Below are positions 43,388 to 52,676 of a stretch of DNA of 64,000 nt, piece after piece. The DNA lies in assembly GCA_022072175.1 (NCBI GenBank), contig JAJVIE010000013.1:154030-218029 (forward strand). Direction: 5' to 3'. This stretch comes from Candidatus Omnitrophota bacterium (lineage in GTDB: Bacteria > Omnitrophota > Gorgyraeia > 2-02-FULL-51-18). A program made the position numbers and the translations under genes. Under the pieces are notes generated by a model. That model was given only the letters and a program-made list of their open reading frames with translations. It searched no databases and was not told the DNA's origin. Each line of letters begins with the position of its first letter. The first letter of the stretch is position 1.

Positions 43388-44562
43388 ACGTTCTTGGTCT
43401 CCAACGCCAGCACCGAGATATCGTCGTCGGGTTTGCCGGGCAGGGCCCCGTGGTACACGTCCTTCATCAGCGAGTGCACGAGGTAATCCAGCGGCATGTT
43501 GTCCCGTGCGTCGCGCAACAGCCGCTGTGAGACGCGCTCAAGGCCGAGGTCCTCTCCCGAGCCGTCGCGTACCTCATAGATCCCGTCCGAGAACAGGAAG
43601 ATCCGGTCCCCCGGCTCGAGCCGTACCGTGGCTTTGGTGTACGTCGCGTCCGGGAAGAGACCGATCGGGATCCCCTGCGTCGGCAGATGCACGGCCGTAC
43701 CGTCGTTCTTCAGCCACAGCGGCCCCGGGTGTCCGGCGGAGACATAAGTGAACTCTTGCGTCGTCAGGTCCAGGACACCGTAGACGATCGTGAAGACATG
43801 GTTCGTATAGGTCTCGCGCGAGAAGTGCCCGTTGAGCCGCTCGATGACCTTGAGCGGACACTTGGCCTCAGCGAAGGACCCGAGGAAGTGCGTCGCCGTG
43901 ACCGACAAGAGCGAGGAAGCCACTCCGTGCCCGGTGACGTCGAGCACGTACAGCCCCAGACGCGTCTCATCGATGTAGAACGCGTTGAGATTGTCCCCCG
44001 CCAGCTCCTCACAGGGTTGGAAGAACCACGCGCACTCGAACTTCTCCGAGCGCGGCAGCTGTGTCGGCAGCAGTGAGCGCTGCACTTCATAAGCTCCGAG
44101 AAGCTCCGATCGCATACGTTCGTTGATCGCCGTCAGCTGAAGGTTCTTGGCTTCGATCTCCCGGGTAAGGTCCTTGAGACGGATCTCCTGGAGCTTGTGT
44201 TCGGTCAAGTCGTGCCAGACGGCGATCAGCCCGGGCCGGCCGTCGATCTCGACGGCGTTCAGAGTCACCTCCACCGGGAACTCCTCGCCGTCCGTCTTAC
44301 GGTGCACCCATTCGAAACGATGCGATCCGTTGCGCCGCGCCAACTCGTCCATCTCCAGGCTCTTCTCGGAAGACAAGCGGCCGTCCGGCTGACGCTCTGG
44401 AGAGAGCGTGGACGGATGCAGGCTCAACACTTCCAGACGCGATCGGCACTTGAGGAGCTCGACCGTAGCGTCGTTGCAGTCGGTGATGACGCCGTCGATG
44501 AGGATGAAGTGGGCGTCGGACGATCTCTCGAAGAGGATACGGTAGCGATCCGGGGAGCTCAC
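43384..44562 (-). CDS. PAS domain-containing SpoIIE-like PP2C phosphatase
   Basis: The 392-residue protein has an N-terminal PAS domain (about 5-125, ILFERSSDAHFILIDGVITDCNDATVELL; with the PAC segment HRKTDGEEFPVEVTLNAVEIDGRPGLIAVWHDLTE). A coiled-coil signalling helix follows (about 125-160), then a PP2C-type serine phosphatase (about 165-390, LAGDNLNAFYIDETRLGLYVLDVTGHGVASSLL ... VSAGHPGPLWL ... FLFSDGIYEV ... DDDISVLALE). Such RsbU-like proteins act in partner-switching pathways that control sigma factors. No anti-sigma or antagonist gene is adjacent. A GTG start overlaps the GIY-YIG gene as GTGA with AAGGAGGAG upstream. Confidence 0.9.
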   Translation of the reverse strand: MSSPDRYRILFERSSDAHFILIDGVITDCNDATVELLKCRSRLEVLSLHPSTLSPERQPDGRLSSEKSLEMDELARRNGSHRFEWVHRKTDGEEFPVEVTLNAVEIDGRPGLIAVWHDLTEHKLQEIRLKDLTREIEAKNLQLTAINERMRSELLGAYEVQRSLLPTQLPRSEKFECAWFFQPCEELAGDNLNAFYIDETRLGLYVLDVTGHGVASSLLSVTATHFLGSFAEAKCPLKVIERLNGHFSRETYTNHVFTIVYGVLDLTTQEFTYVSAGHPGPLWLKNDGTAVHLPTQGIPIGLFPDATYTKATVRLEPGDRIFLFSDGIYEVRDGSGEDLGLERVSQRLLRDARDNMPLDYLVHSLMKDVYHGALPGKPDDDISVLALETKNV

Positions 44563-44804
44563 GTTCTCCTCCTTACCAACAGCAACTTGCGGCCGCGCGG
44601 CCAGCTTTTGATCTCGGCCTCACGGCTCTGCGCGGTCGAGCGCGTACGGCGGCGCTCGCTGTACACCACGCGGCAGGGCAGGCGCCCTCTGAGCGCTTTG
44701 GCGCCCCTGCCGGCGTTGTGCTCGGCCAGCCGCCTTTCAAGGTCGGTCGTCACCCCGGTGTACAAGCTGCCGTCCGAGCACGACAGTACATAGACCGTCC
44801 ACAC
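44559..44804 (-). CDS. Small GIY-YIG nuclease-like protein (UPF0213/YhbQ type)
   Basis: An 81-residue single GIY-YIG domain: WTVYVLSCSDGSLYTGVTTDLERRLAEHNAGRGAKALRGRLPCRVVYSE, closing with the conserved AQSREAEIKSW. Members are small structure-specific nuclease-like proteins of uncertain role. It starts with GTG two bases after the stop of the glycosyl hydrolase-like gene and overlaps the PP2C gene, so the four genes from 46122 down to 43384 look like one operon. Confidence 0.9.
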   Translation of the reverse strand: MWTVYVLSCSDGSLYTGVTTDLERRLAEHNAGRGAKALRGRLPCRVVYSERRRTRSTAQSREAEIKSWPRGRKLLLVRRRT

Positions 44805-44806
44805 GG

Positions 44807-45910
44807 CTAGGCCTTCCTGCGGGACAAGAGCGGTCGGGCTAGCTCGGGCCGCTCAACGAGGTTGGCATAGTGCAGGACGGCGCTGGCGGCCGCGCCGCTG
44901 GCCTCGGCCTGTTCCCACTGGCGGGTGAAGACCTCCGGCCGTTCGACCGCGGAGTACGCTCCGACAGCGATATGCACCCTCTCCAGCGAACCCAGACGAC
45001 GCTTGGCGTCCTCAAGGTAGTACTCGAACTTGCCCGGCTCCGAGCTGTAGCACATGAGCGTCACATGGTCCACGAGCCCCGACTCGATCCAATCCTTCCA
45101 GTCCTGGTACGACTCCAACAGGGCCCTCGAATACGGCACAAGCCCGGTCGTGGAGACCTTGAGGGCCGGACGGACCGCGTGAACCCTCTCGGTCAGCTCA
45201 CGCACGAGCGAGGTCACCTGCTGTCTTTTCCACTCGCGCCACTCGGGGTCCTGCTCACCCTTGGGGGCGCGCCCGGCCTGATCACGGAACCGTCGCAGGT
45301 TCTCAGCGGTGTGTCCGTAGGAGGGTTCGGTGTCCGGATAGCGGATGTAATCGTACTGGATGCCGTCGAGCTCGGGATACGTCCGCGCGACGTCCTCCAC
45401 GAGCTGACCCAGCCACTCCCGCACGCGCGGATCGCCGGGCTCGAGGAAAAACTGTTTATCGACCTTGTAGCTCTCAAGACCCCATTTGATCGAGGTGTTG
45501 CGCGTCAGCACTCCCGCCCCGTAGCGCTTGAGGATCGGCGCGTCGTTGTTGGCCCCGAGACTGAGCAGGTTGATCCAGGCATGCACTTCGATCCCACGGG
45601 ACTGCGCGGCCCGGATCAGATAGGCCAGAGGGTCCTCGCCCAGAGCGGCACGGCACTGTTCGTACGGAGCCGTATCACCGGAGGAGGTGGGTACCCACGA
45701 GCGGCCGGAACGGTAGACCTGGACGTACAGGATCGTCACGCCGCTGTCGGAGCTGAAACGCACCAGCTCGTCCATCGCCTGGCGGCTCTCGAACACGGCC
45801 GGAGCCGTCAGTACGGAGACGAAGAGCGCCCGGGACGGACCCTCGGCCGAGGCGGGGGCCGATGCCATCCCGCACAACAGGACCGCAACGGCCGTCAGCG
45901 GCGTTCTCAA
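44807..45910 (-). CDS. Secreted GHL10-like glycosyl hydrolase-family protein
   Basis: The start is TTG at 45910, sharing bases with the upstream stop (TTGA), and gives 367 residues. It has a signal peptide (LRTPLTAVAVLLCGMASAPASAEG). The fold is a TIM barrel of the glycosyl hydrolase-like type: GVTILYVQVYRSGRSWV, SRGIEVHAWINLLS, LDGIQYDYIRYPDTEPSYG and VDHVTLMCYSS, with acidic residues at the strand ends. Family members are extracellular and act on glycans, but characterised activities are few. It likely works in the envelope with the membrane protein just upstream. Confidence 0.82.
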   Translation of the reverse strand: MRTPLTAVAVLLCGMASAPASAEGPSRALFVSVLTAPAVFESRQAMDELVRFSSDSGVTILYVQVYRSGRSWVPTSSGDTAPYEQCRAALGEDPLAYLIRAAQSRGIEVHAWINLLSLGANNDAPILKRYGAGVLTRNTSIKWGLESYKVDKQFFLEPGDPRVREWLGQLVEDVARTYPELDGIQYDYIRYPDTEPSYGHTAENLRRFRDQAGRAPKGEQDPEWREWKRQQVTSLVRELTERVHAVRPALKVSTTGLVPYSRALLESYQDWKDWIESGLVDHVTLMCYSSEPGKFEYYLEDAKRRLGSLERVHIAVGAYSAVERPEVFTRQWEQAEASGAAASAVLHYANLVERPELARPLLSRRKA

Positions 45911-46122
45911 GGACCCCAGAGCAGGGCGATCCGGCGGAACACGTCGATGCCCACCGGATAGGTGTAGAGGATGAGGACCAGGCTCACGGGCACCAGCACC
46001 CAGCGCATGACCCAAGAGCGCAATTCATCGTTCTTGATGCGGATGGGCAGCCACGTGCAGGCGGCCAGGAGCGCCAGCGTGCACGCTAGCCAGACGAACG
46101 GATGGTCGAAGAACGCTTTCAC
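45907..46122 (-). CDS. Small two-helix membrane protein
   Basis: A 71-residue protein with transmembrane segments at about 8-26 and 40-58 separated by a short basic loop (RIKNDELRSW). GGGGAGGGG lies eight bases before the GTG at 46122. It is coupled to the secreted hydrolase-like gene by a TTGA overlap. No family is recognised. It may help anchor or export its partner, but this is only an inference. Confidence 0.65.
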   Translation of the reverse strand: MKAFFDHPFVWLACTLALLAACTWLPIRIKNDELRSWVMRWVLVPVSLVLILYTYPVGIDVFRRIALLWGP

Positions 46123-46246
46123 GGACGGCCCCTCCCCGGGCCTCAGGAACCACCGGCATTATACCCGATACCGGGCCGCCGGGTCCTCCGGGACGGTGTG
46201 ACAAGCGTCACAGCGGCCGGAGCGCTGTCCAGTTAGAGTAGCGTGG

Positions 46247-47689
46247 ATGCTTAAGCCCCACCCTCTCTTGATCCAAGGCGGCATGGGTGCCGGAGTCTCC
46301 GGTTGGCACCTGGCACGGACGGTCGCGCGCCTGGGACACCTCGGCGTGGTCTCCGGTACGGCTCTCGACGTCATCCTGGCACGCAAGCTCCAGCAGGGTG
46401 ACCCCGGCGGACATCTGCGGCGGGCGCTGTCCGCGTTCCCGGACGGTCAGATGGCCGAGTCGATCCTGCGCCGCTATTACATCGCCGGTGGCAAACGCTC
46501 CGTCGAGCCCTACCGCCGTACTCCCCTGCCGTCCGCGCCTCTGCGTCGTGACCTCGAAGAACTGCTCATCGCGGCCAACTACTGCGAGGTCTTCCTCGCG
46601 CGGGATGGCCATGACGGTCTGATCGGCATCAACTTTCTTGAGAAGATCCAGACGACGCTCCTGCCGTCCCTGTACGGAGCAATGCTCGCCGGGGTGGACA
46701 TCGTACTTATGGGTGCCGGTATTCCCTGGCAGGTCCCGGGCGTCCTTGACGCTCTCCAACGCCAGGAGCGTGTCCAGTACCGGTTGACGGTCACCGGAGC
46801 CGTTCCCGGCGAGGACCACCAGGTCGAGTTCGAGCCCGGCGCCTATCCCCGGCTGGCCTCACAGACCCTGCGCCGTCCGGCTTTCCTGGCCATCGTCGCT
46901 TCGTCCACGTTGGCGGCCGCTCTGCTCAAACGAGCCACCGGCACCATCGAAGGTTTTGTCATCGAGGGCCACACCGCCGGCGGTCACAATGCCCCTCCGC
47001 GCGGCGCTCTGCGTCTGGACGAGCACGGACAGCCGGTGTACGGCGAGCGTGACGTCGTGGACCTCGAGGCCTTTCGCGGGTTCGGTCTGCCGTTCTGGCT
47101 GGCCGGTGGATACGGCGATCCGTCCCGGGTCACCGAGGCGCTGGACGCCGGCGCGGCGGGTGTTCAGGTCGGCACGGCTTTCGCGCTGTGCGAGGAGTCC
47201 GGTGTCGATCCCCTGCTCCGGGGACGGCTCTTGGAGCGCGTCCGGTCGGGCACCGCCGAGGTCTATACGGACCCGACGGCTTCGACGACAGGGTTCCCGT
47301 TCAAGGTCGCTCAGCTCGAAGGAACGATGTCGGAAGAGAGGGTCTGCCGCGAGCGCTCGCGGCTGTGCGATCTGGGATACCTGCGGCAACTCTACCGCAA
47401 AGACGACGGCTCGATCGGTTACCGCTGTCCGGGCGAGCCCGTCGAATCCTTCGTCGCCAAAGGCGGCCGTATTGAGGATACCCACGGCCGCAAATGCCTC
47501 TGCAACGGCCTGTTGGCCACCATCGGTCTGGGTCAGACCCGTCCATCCGGCTACCAGGAACGACCCATCGTTACGGCGGGGGACGCCCTCAAGGACATCG
47601 CCCGAACCTATCTCAGGGGCGGTCCGTCCTATACGGCGGCCGACGTCATCGACCTGCTGACCCGAACCCCGAGCGCGCCGCTTCCCTGA
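46247..47689 (+). CDS. Nitronate monooxygenase-like FMN enzyme
   Basis: A 480-residue TIM-barrel flavoprotein of the 2-nitropropane dioxygenase family: LIQGGMGAGVSGWHLARTVARLGHLGVVSGTA at the N-terminus, IEGHTAGGHNAPP at the FMN/substrate site, FWLAGGYGDPSRVTEALDAGAAGVQVGTAFALCEES at the phosphate-binding end. It is about 130 residues longer than the common form, with extra C-terminal sequence containing a Cys-rich piece (GRKCLCNGLLA). The catalytic partner and real substrate are unknown. A -10-like TAGAGT lies seven bases before the ATG, which hints at a leaderless message. It overlaps convergent arsC by 44 bases. Confidence 0.8.
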   Translation: MLKPHPLLIQGGMGAGVSGWHLARTVARLGHLGVVSGTALDVILARKLQQGDPGGHLRRALSAFPDGQMAESILRRYYIAGGKRSVEPYRRTPLPSAPLRRDLEELLIAANYCEVFLARDGHDGLIGINFLEKIQTTLLPSLYGAMLAGVDIVLMGAGIPWQVPGVLDALQRQERVQYRLTVTGAVPGEDHQVEFEPGAYPRLASQTLRRPAFLAIVASSTLAAALLKRATGTIEGFVIEGHTAGGHNAPPRGALRLDEHGQPVYGERDVVDLEAFRGFGLPFWLAGGYGDPSRVTEALDAGAAGVQVGTAFALCEESGVDPLLRGRLLERVRSGTAEVYTDPTASTTGFPFKVAQLEGTMSEERVCRERSRLCDLGYLRQLYRKDDGSIGYRCPGEPVESFVAKGGRIEDTHGRKCLCNGLLATIGLGQTRPSGYQERPIVTAGDALKDIARTYLRGGPSYTAADVIDLLTRTPSAPLP

Positions 47690-48086
47690 AGCGTGCGTGG
47701 ATCAGGTCCCGCACCTTCCGGAACTCCTCCACCACGGCCTCGGCGGCTGCTGGCTCGGCGTGCGGGGGGTCCGGAAAGGGCCAATGCAAGCGCTGGGTAC
47801 CGCCCGGGAACGCCGGACAGGTCCGATCCGCGTTGTCGCAGACGGTGACCACCGTATCGAACCGCTGACCCTCGAACTCCTTCAGGTGCTTCGAGCGGTG
47901 GCCCGAGATGTCGATACCGATCTCCTTCATCACACGGATGGCCAGCGGGTGCACACGGGAGGGGGCCGAACCCGCGCTCTCGACCTCGTAGAGGTCCCCG
48001 CCATAATGACGTAGAACACCCTCCGCCATCTGTGAACGGCAGGAGTTGCCGGTGCATAGGATCAGGACCCTCTTACGGGCGCTCAT
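47646..48086 (-). CDS. arsC: Arsenate reductase, thioredoxin-coupled (low-MW phosphatase type)
   Basis: The start at 48086 ([20 protein letters not shown]) overlaps the acr3 stop by ATGA and gives 146 residues. The P-loop is CTGNSCRSQ with catalytic Cys11. Cys83 and Cys90 in [10 protein letters not shown] match the redox cysteines of the S. aureus-type enzyme. It reduces arsenate to arsenite for export by Acr3. The last 44 bases overlap the convergent flavoenzyme gene. Confidence 0.93.
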   Translation of the reverse strand: MSARKRVLILCTGNSCRSQMAEGVLRHYGGDLYEVESAGSAPSRVHPLAIRVMKEIGIDISGHRSKHLKEFEGQRFDTVVTVCDNADRTCPAFPGGTQRLHWPFPDPPHAEPAAAEAVVEEFRKVRDLIHARFREAARSGFGSAGR

Positions 48087-49129
48087 CGGAGCCCCCTGAG
48101 CCTGAGACGGTTGGCCACACCGACCAGTCCGATCATGACGGGTACTTCGATCAGCGGTCCGATCACGGCCGCGAAGGCTTGGCCCGAATCCACCCCGAAG
48201 ACCGCGATGGCGACCGCGATCGCCAGCTCGAAGTTGTTGCTCGCCGCGGTGAACGACAACGCAGCCGTGCGCGGATAGTCCGTCCCCTGACGGCGGCTGA
48301 TCCAATAGCTCACCGCGAACATCGCGACAAAATAGATGATGAGCGGTACCGCGATGCGTACGGCGTCCATCGGCAGGCGGAGAATGGATTCTCCTTTGAG
48401 ACTGAACATCACGACGATCGTGAAGAGCAGGGACACCAGCGTCAACGGCGAGATCCGCGGCAGGAGCTGCTCGCGGTACCAGACCTCCCCCTTGAGACGT
48501 ATCGATCCGTACCGCGTCAGCAGGCCCGCGGCGAACGGCACGCCCAGGTACACTGCTACGCTCTCGGCGATCTGCCGCATCGTCACCGGCACCGCGTAGG
48601 CCGACAGGCCCATCGATCCCGGCAGCCAGGTGATGAACAGATAAGCGTAAGCTCCGTAGAAGAAGATCTGAAAGAGACTGTTCAACGCCACCAGGCCCGC
48701 CGCGCACTCATCGTCGCCTCCGGCCAGGCGGTTCCAGACGATGACCATGGCGATACAACGGGCCAGTCCGATCAGGATCAGACCGCTCATGTACTGCGGC
48801 TCATCCCGCAGGAACACATAGGCCAGCGCGAACATCAGCACAGGTCCGATCACCCAGTTCTGCGCCAGGCTCAACAGGAGGACCCGGCGGTCCTTGAGGA
48901 CCCGCGGCAGGTCTTCGTACTTCACGCGCGCCAACGGCGGGTACATCATCAGGATGAGGCCGACCGCGATGGGGATGTGGGTCGTACCCACTTTCCAGGA
49001 GTCGATGATACCGGCGGTGTTCGGCCACAGATGTCCGATCACTAACCCGAGCGCCATCGCCGAGAAGATCCACAACGTCAGATACCGGTCCAGCAGACCG
49101 AGCCCGCGCGGTGTACAGGTCTCAGTCAC
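48083..49129 (-). CDS. acr3: Arsenite efflux transporter Acr3
   Basis: A 348-residue permease of the Acr3 family with about ten transmembrane helices. The essential cysteine of the fourth helix is in [13 protein letters not shown], and the typical [12 protein letters not shown] and [12 protein letters not shown] segments follow. It exports arsenite using the proton motive force. The GTG start lies inside the end of arsR (8-base overlap), and arsC follows by ATGA, giving the compact order arsR, acr3, arsC. Confidence 0.95.
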   Translation of the reverse strand: MTETCTPRGLGLLDRYLTLWIFSAMALGLVIGHLWPNTAGIIDSWKVGTTHIPIAVGLILMMYPPLARVKYEDLPRVLKDRRVLLLSLAQNWVIGPVLMFALAYVFLRDEPQYMSGLILIGLARCIAMVIVWNRLAGGDDECAAGLVALNSLFQIFFYGAYAYLFITWLPGSMGLSAYAVPVTMRQIAESVAVYLGVPFAAGLLTRYGSIRLKGEVWYREQLLPRISPLTLVSLLFTIVVMFSLKGESILRLPMDAVRIAVPLIIYFVAMFAVSYWISRRQGTDYPRTAALSFTAASNNFELAIAVAIAVFGVDSGQAFAAVIGPLIEVPVMIGLVGVANRLRLRGLR

Positions 49130-49469
49130 AGCAGGATACCAGGCGGCCGCGGCTCCGGCGCAGACAGCTCAGATCGTCCCGGTAGACCGTCTCGGAACGC
49201 AGGCGCTTGAGGGCCCGCAGCAACTCGGCCGTCAGCGCGCGATCGGGACGCGCCAGGCGGTAGTGCATCCACAGTCCCTCTTTGCGGCCGCTGACAAGAC
49301 CGGCCCGGCGCAGGTAGGACAGATGGCGCGACACCTTGGATTGCGGCTCGCGCAGGACGGCCATGAGATCGCAGACGCACAGCTCCCCCTCACCGAGCAG
49401 ATTGAGGATGCGCAGCCGAGTCACGTCCGCGAGGGCGGCGAAGATCGCCGCGGGGTTCCGGAGGTCCAT
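49122..49469 (-). CDS. arsR: ArsR-family arsenite-responsive repressor
   Basis: The start is ATG 49469, seven bases after the -10 box, so the message is leaderless; the TTG three codons upstream lies in that gap. The 115-residue winged helix-turn-helix protein carries the metal-sensing ELCVCDL motif (Cys31 and Cys33) in the recognition-helix region. An extra Cys-Cys pair occurs at the C-terminus (VSCCD). Arsenite binding should release it from the palindromic operator described next. Confidence 0.94.
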   Translation of the reverse strand: MDLRNPAAIFAALADVTRLRILNLLGEGELCVCDLMAVLREPQSKVSRHLSYLRRAGLVSGRKEGLWMHYRLARPDRALTAELLRALKRLRSETVYRDDLSCLRRSRGRLVSCCD

Positions 49470-49476
49470 ACGGTCC

Positions 49477-49505
49477 AATATATCTGCTTAAGCAGATATA
49501 GTCAA
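49477..49505 (-). promoter_or_regulatory. ars promoter with a perfect 22-bp palindromic operator
   Basis: On the minus strand TTGACT (49500-49505), a 17-base spacer and TATATT (49477-49482) form the promoter. The half-site TATATCTGCTT and its exact reverse complement sit back to back at 49479-49500, filling the spacer and touching both boxes. This is where ArsR should bind and block polymerase. Confidence 0.85.
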
Positions 49506-49519
49506 CAGGAGCGCTGCTC

Positions 49520-50998
49520 TCAGGCCTTGAGCTTGGAGAAGATCGACAACAGCGTCTTTTGCGTCTCGGGATTGACGAGGGCCAGCACGATATCCCCCTC
49601 TTCGAGCACGGTCTTGCCGCCGGCGACGATGAACTGATCGTTGCGGCAGATCATCGTCACCAGGCAGTCGGCGGGCAGACCCAGCTCATAGATGGCCTTG
49701 CCCGCGACCGCGGCGTTAAAAGGGATCATGTACTCCACAAGGTCCGTATTGACCCCCTCGGTCGGCTCGAACTCGATCGGATAGCGTCTCTTGTGCTCGA
49801 GCGGAGCGTCCACCTTGAGCCACTTGGCCACGAGCGGGATGGTCGTCCCTTGCAGGAGCACCGATAGGAGGACGACGAAGAAGACGATGTTGAAGATCAG
49901 GTCCGCCCCCGGCGGCGCCGCCAGCAGCACGAACGTCGAGAGGATGACCGGAGCCGCCCCGCGCAGGCCGACCCACGAGATCATCACCCTCTCATTGAGG
50001 CTCATCCGCGCGAAGGCCAGCGAGATGAACACGCTCACCGGACGCGCGACCAGCATCAGGAAGAGCGCGGTCACGAATCCCGCCCCGGCCACCGGCAACA
50101 GACGCGATGGGTACACCAGAAGACCGAGCGCCAAGAACATCACGATCTGCATGAGCCACGCGATACCGTCGTGGAAGCGTGTGAGCGTCCTTTTGTAGAG
50201 GAAGTCCTTGCGGCTCATCACGATGCCCGCGATATAGACGGCCAAGAACCCGTTGCCTCCGACGACGCTGGTGAAGGAGTAGATGAACATGACGAACGCC
50301 AGCGTGACGACCGGATAGAGGCCGTCGTACTCGAGCTTGATCTTGTTGATCGTGAAGATCGTCACACGCGCGAACACCCAGCCCAGGATCGCCCCCAGCA
50401 CCATCTGCTGGACGAACCACAGCACGAGATTGACCGGCGAGGTGCCCGGAGAGGCGATGAGCTGGAGGATCCCCAGTGTCAGGAACACCGCCATCGGATC
50501 GTTGCTGCCCGATTCGAGCTCCAGGAGCGGCTTGAGCTTACGCTTGAGACTGACGTTGTGGGACCTGAGGATGGAGAACACCGCCGCCGCGTCGGTGGAC
50601 GAGACGACCGCCCCCAAGAGCAGTCCCTCCAATAGCGGAAAACCCAGCACCAGATGCGCAAAAGCGCCCACCAGACCCGCCGTGAGCACCACACCCAGCG
50701 TCGCCAGGGATACTCCGCGCCTGACGATGTGGCGTACGGACGCCGCGTCGGTGTCCAGGCCTCCCGAGAAAAGGATATAGGAGAGCGCGATGACGCCCAG
50801 CGACTTGGCCACCCAGGCGTTGTCGAAGACGATACCCCCGGGACCATCGGACCCGGCCAACATCCCCACGCCCATGAAGAGCAGCAGGGCCGGGATGCCG
50901 AAGCGGCTGGAGATCTTACTGGCGATGATGCTCTGGATGAGCAGGAACGCCGCCCCGAGGATCAGATACTCCGTTGAGAGCGCCTCGTTGAAATGCAA
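49520..50998 (-). CDS. NhaP2/CPA1-type potassium or sodium/proton antiporter with TrkA-C domain
   Basis: A 492-residue protein with about 12 transmembrane helices (residues 8-395; GVGMLAGSDGPGGIVFDN, LFSGGLDTD, VVSSTDAAAVFSIL and LESGSNDPMAVFLTLGIL are core antiporter motifs). A C-terminal RCK-C/TrkA-C ligand-binding domain spans about 415-492 (IYELGLPADCLVTMICRNDQFIVAGGKTVLEEGDIVLALVNP). It probably exchanges K+ or Na+ for H+ to control pH and turgor. It differs from the 33.7 kb antiporter, which carries a TrkA-N domain. It begins one base after the GST gene region on the same strand. Confidence 0.9.
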   Translation of the reverse strand: MHFNEALSTEYLILGAAFLLIQSIIASKISSRFGIPALLLFMGVGMLAGSDGPGGIVFDNAWVAKSLGVIALSYILFSGGLDTDAASVRHIVRRGVSLATLGVVLTAGLVGAFAHLVLGFPLLEGLLLGAVVSSTDAAAVFSILRSHNVSLKRKLKPLLELESGSNDPMAVFLTLGILQLIASPGTSPVNLVLWFVQQMVLGAILGWVFARVTIFTINKIKLEYDGLYPVVTLAFVMFIYSFTSVVGGNGFLAVYIAGIVMSRKDFLYKRTLTRFHDGIAWLMQIVMFLALGLLVYPSRLLPVAGAGFVTALFLMLVARPVSVFISLAFARMSLNERVMISWVGLRGAAPVILSTFVLLAAPPGADLIFNIVFFVVLLSVLLQGTTIPLVAKWLKVDAPLEHKRRYPIEFEPTEGVNTDLVEYMIPFNAAVAGKAIYELGLPADCLVTMICRNDQFIVAGGKTVLEEGDIVLALVNPETQKTLLSIFSKLKA

Positions 50999-50999
50999 G

Positions 51000-51659
51000 C
51001 TAGGGCAAGAGCTCCGGCCGCTCGTAGGCGGCGATACGGCGTGTTTCGCGCGCGGCCTGTGACAGCCACTCGCGCATCGCCGGCAGCGTCTCGATGGTGC
51101 GCGCGTACCCGGCGCTCACCGGATCGAGCTTCACTCCGTACGCCAGGTAGCGGAAGACGACAGGCGCGTACATCGCGTCCGCGACGCTGAATCCGCCGTA
51201 CAAGAACGGCCCTCCCTTGCCCCATCTCCGACGCGCTCCGGTCCAGATCTCGCGGATGCGCTCGATGTCGGGACGCGCCTCTGCCGGCACGCGGAACCCC
51301 CGGTAGCGGTTGATGAAGTGGCACGGCAGATTGGAGCGCAATCCCTGGAACCCCGCGTGCATCTCGTTGCACACCGAGCGGGCCTCCGCGCGAGCCACGG
51401 GATCCTTGGGCCAGAGCCCTTTGTGCGGATATTTCTCGGCCACGTACTCGCAGATCGCCAGGGACTCCCACACACGCACGCGTCCGTCGATGAGCGCGGG
51501 CACCTTGCCGCCCGGAGAGTAGCGACGGATCTCCGCTACCGTACCGGGCAGATGGATCCACACGAGCTTCTCCCGGAAAGGGATCCCCGCCTGCTTGAGC
51601 AGGAGCCACGGTCTCAGCGACCAGGAGGAGTAGCGTTTGTTGCCGATGATGAGCTTCAT
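51000..51659 (-). CDS. Glutathione S-transferase-family protein
   Basis: The start at 51659 (MKLIIGNKRYSSWSLRPWLLLK) overlaps the upstream small gene by TGATG and gives 219 residues. The N-terminal thioredoxin-like domain contains the catalytic-region YSSWSLRPW and the cis-Pro/Glu-Ser turn GKVPALIDGRVRVWESLAICEY. The C-terminal helical domain follows (about 85-215). The substrate is unknown. Presence of a GST does not prove that glutathione is made here. Confidence 0.88.
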   Translation of the reverse strand: MKLIIGNKRYSSWSLRPWLLLKQAGIPFREKLVWIHLPGTVAEIRRYSPGGKVPALIDGRVRVWESLAICEYVAEKYPHKGLWPKDPVARAEARSVCNEMHAGFQGLRSNLPCHFINRYRGFRVPAEARPDIERIREIWTGARRRWGKGGPFLYGGFSVADAMYAPVVFRYLAYGVKLDPVSAGYARTIETLPAMREWLSQAARETRRIAAYERPELLP

Positions 51660-51850
51660 CAGAGGACGAGCTCGTAGCCCATGCGGCGCAGGGGATGGTA
51701 CAGACGGCGGATGGCCTGCTGGGGCGTGCGGCCCTCGCACAGATTGTCCATGCAGATGGCGGCATAACAGCGGCGGTTGCGCACCTTGAAGACCTTGATC
51801 TTGCCGGGGGTGATCTTCTTGGGACGGCTGACTTTGAGACGCTTTTGCAT
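51659..51850 (-). CDS. Small basic protein of unknown function
   Basis: A 63-residue protein with a very basic N-terminus (MQKRLKVSRPKKITPGKIKVFKVRNRRC), followed by YAAICMDNLCEGRTPQQAIRRLYHPLRRMGYEL. The AxxxxLxxGxTPxxAIxxL shape faintly recalls HicB-like or dsRNA-binding-like folds. GAGGAGG-type bases precede the ATG at 51850. It is translationally coupled to the GST gene. No function can be assigned. Confidence 0.55.
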   Translation of the reverse strand: MQKRLKVSRPKKITPGKIKVFKVRNRRCYAAICMDNLCEGRTPQQAIRRLYHPLRRMGYELVL

Positions 51851-51869
51851 ACGCAGGTCCTCCTCGGCG

Positions 51870-52586
51870 TTAGATCCGTGCGGAGCTCGTTCTGATCCCG
51901 ATCAAGAGCGCGTGAGAGGACTTCAACAGCGCGTCTTCCGTCATCGCCACGCCCTCTTGGGTCGGGAGCACCACCACTTTGTCACAGACACGCTGCACTT
52001 GGCGATAGGAGTCGTACACACTGTACGAGTAACTGAGCCCATCGCCCTCGGTGATGATGTATCCCTTGCCTCTCGTCTTCAGCAGGTTGGCCAAGGGCCA
52101 CAGACCCAGCCGGTACAGCGCCCACTTGAGGCGCCGCATCATCATCGGACCTTGACCGAATCGATTCGAATCGGACAGAAAGACCGCTTTGCGGGACACT
52201 CTCAGCATCTCTCCGACCAGCCGCTCGGGATGCCGGACATGATGCAGCACGCCGAATTCCGTCACCGCATCGAACGACCCGTCGGCGTACGGCAGCCGCT
52301 CGCCGTCCGACCGGACCAGGCGATCGGGGGCAATGCCTTTGGCGCGGGCCTCGTCGAGCAGGTCCTCGGAGGGGTCGACCCCGCACGCGTCATATCCTTT
52401 GTCCAGCAGATACCGCACGCCCCTGCCCGTACCGCATCCGACGTCCAGCACCGTACGTACTTTCAGATCACGGCAGGTCTTATCGACGACGTCCAGGGAC
52501 CTGAAATGCTCATCATCGGCATGCAGGTGCTTGGCGTCGTAGCCGGCGGCGGAGGCGTGATAGTACCTTTTCTGATAGTGTTCCAT
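51870..52586 (-). CDS. SAM-dependent methyltransferase (class I)
   Basis: The start at 52586 (MEHYQKRYYHASAAGYDAKH) has GAGGG just upstream and gives 238 residues. Motif I is VLDVGCGTGRGVRYL, motif II is CGVDPSEDLLDEA, and FDAVTEFGVLHHVRHPERLVGEMLRVSRKAVFLSDSN follows, as in the UbiE/Methyltransf_11 group. The acceptor is unknown. It lies 19 bases upstream of the small basic gene, so the three genes may be co-transcribed. Confidence 0.85.
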   Translation of the reverse strand: MEHYQKRYYHASAAGYDAKHLHADDEHFRSLDVVDKTCRDLKVRTVLDVGCGTGRGVRYLLDKGYDACGVDPSEDLLDEARAKGIAPDRLVRSDGERLPYADGSFDAVTEFGVLHHVRHPERLVGEMLRVSRKAVFLSDSNRFGQGPMMMRRLKWALYRLGLWPLANLLKTRGKGYIITEGDGLSYSYSVYDSYRQVQRVCDKVVVLPTQEGVAMTEDALLKSSHALLIGIRTSSARI

Positions 52587-52676
52587 CTGGACCCTCAGTG
52601 CCGGCACATCGATGACCGCGGGTGCGACGATCCCACTTTACCAGAAACGCACTGCCGGAGTAACCCCTGTCGTCGA

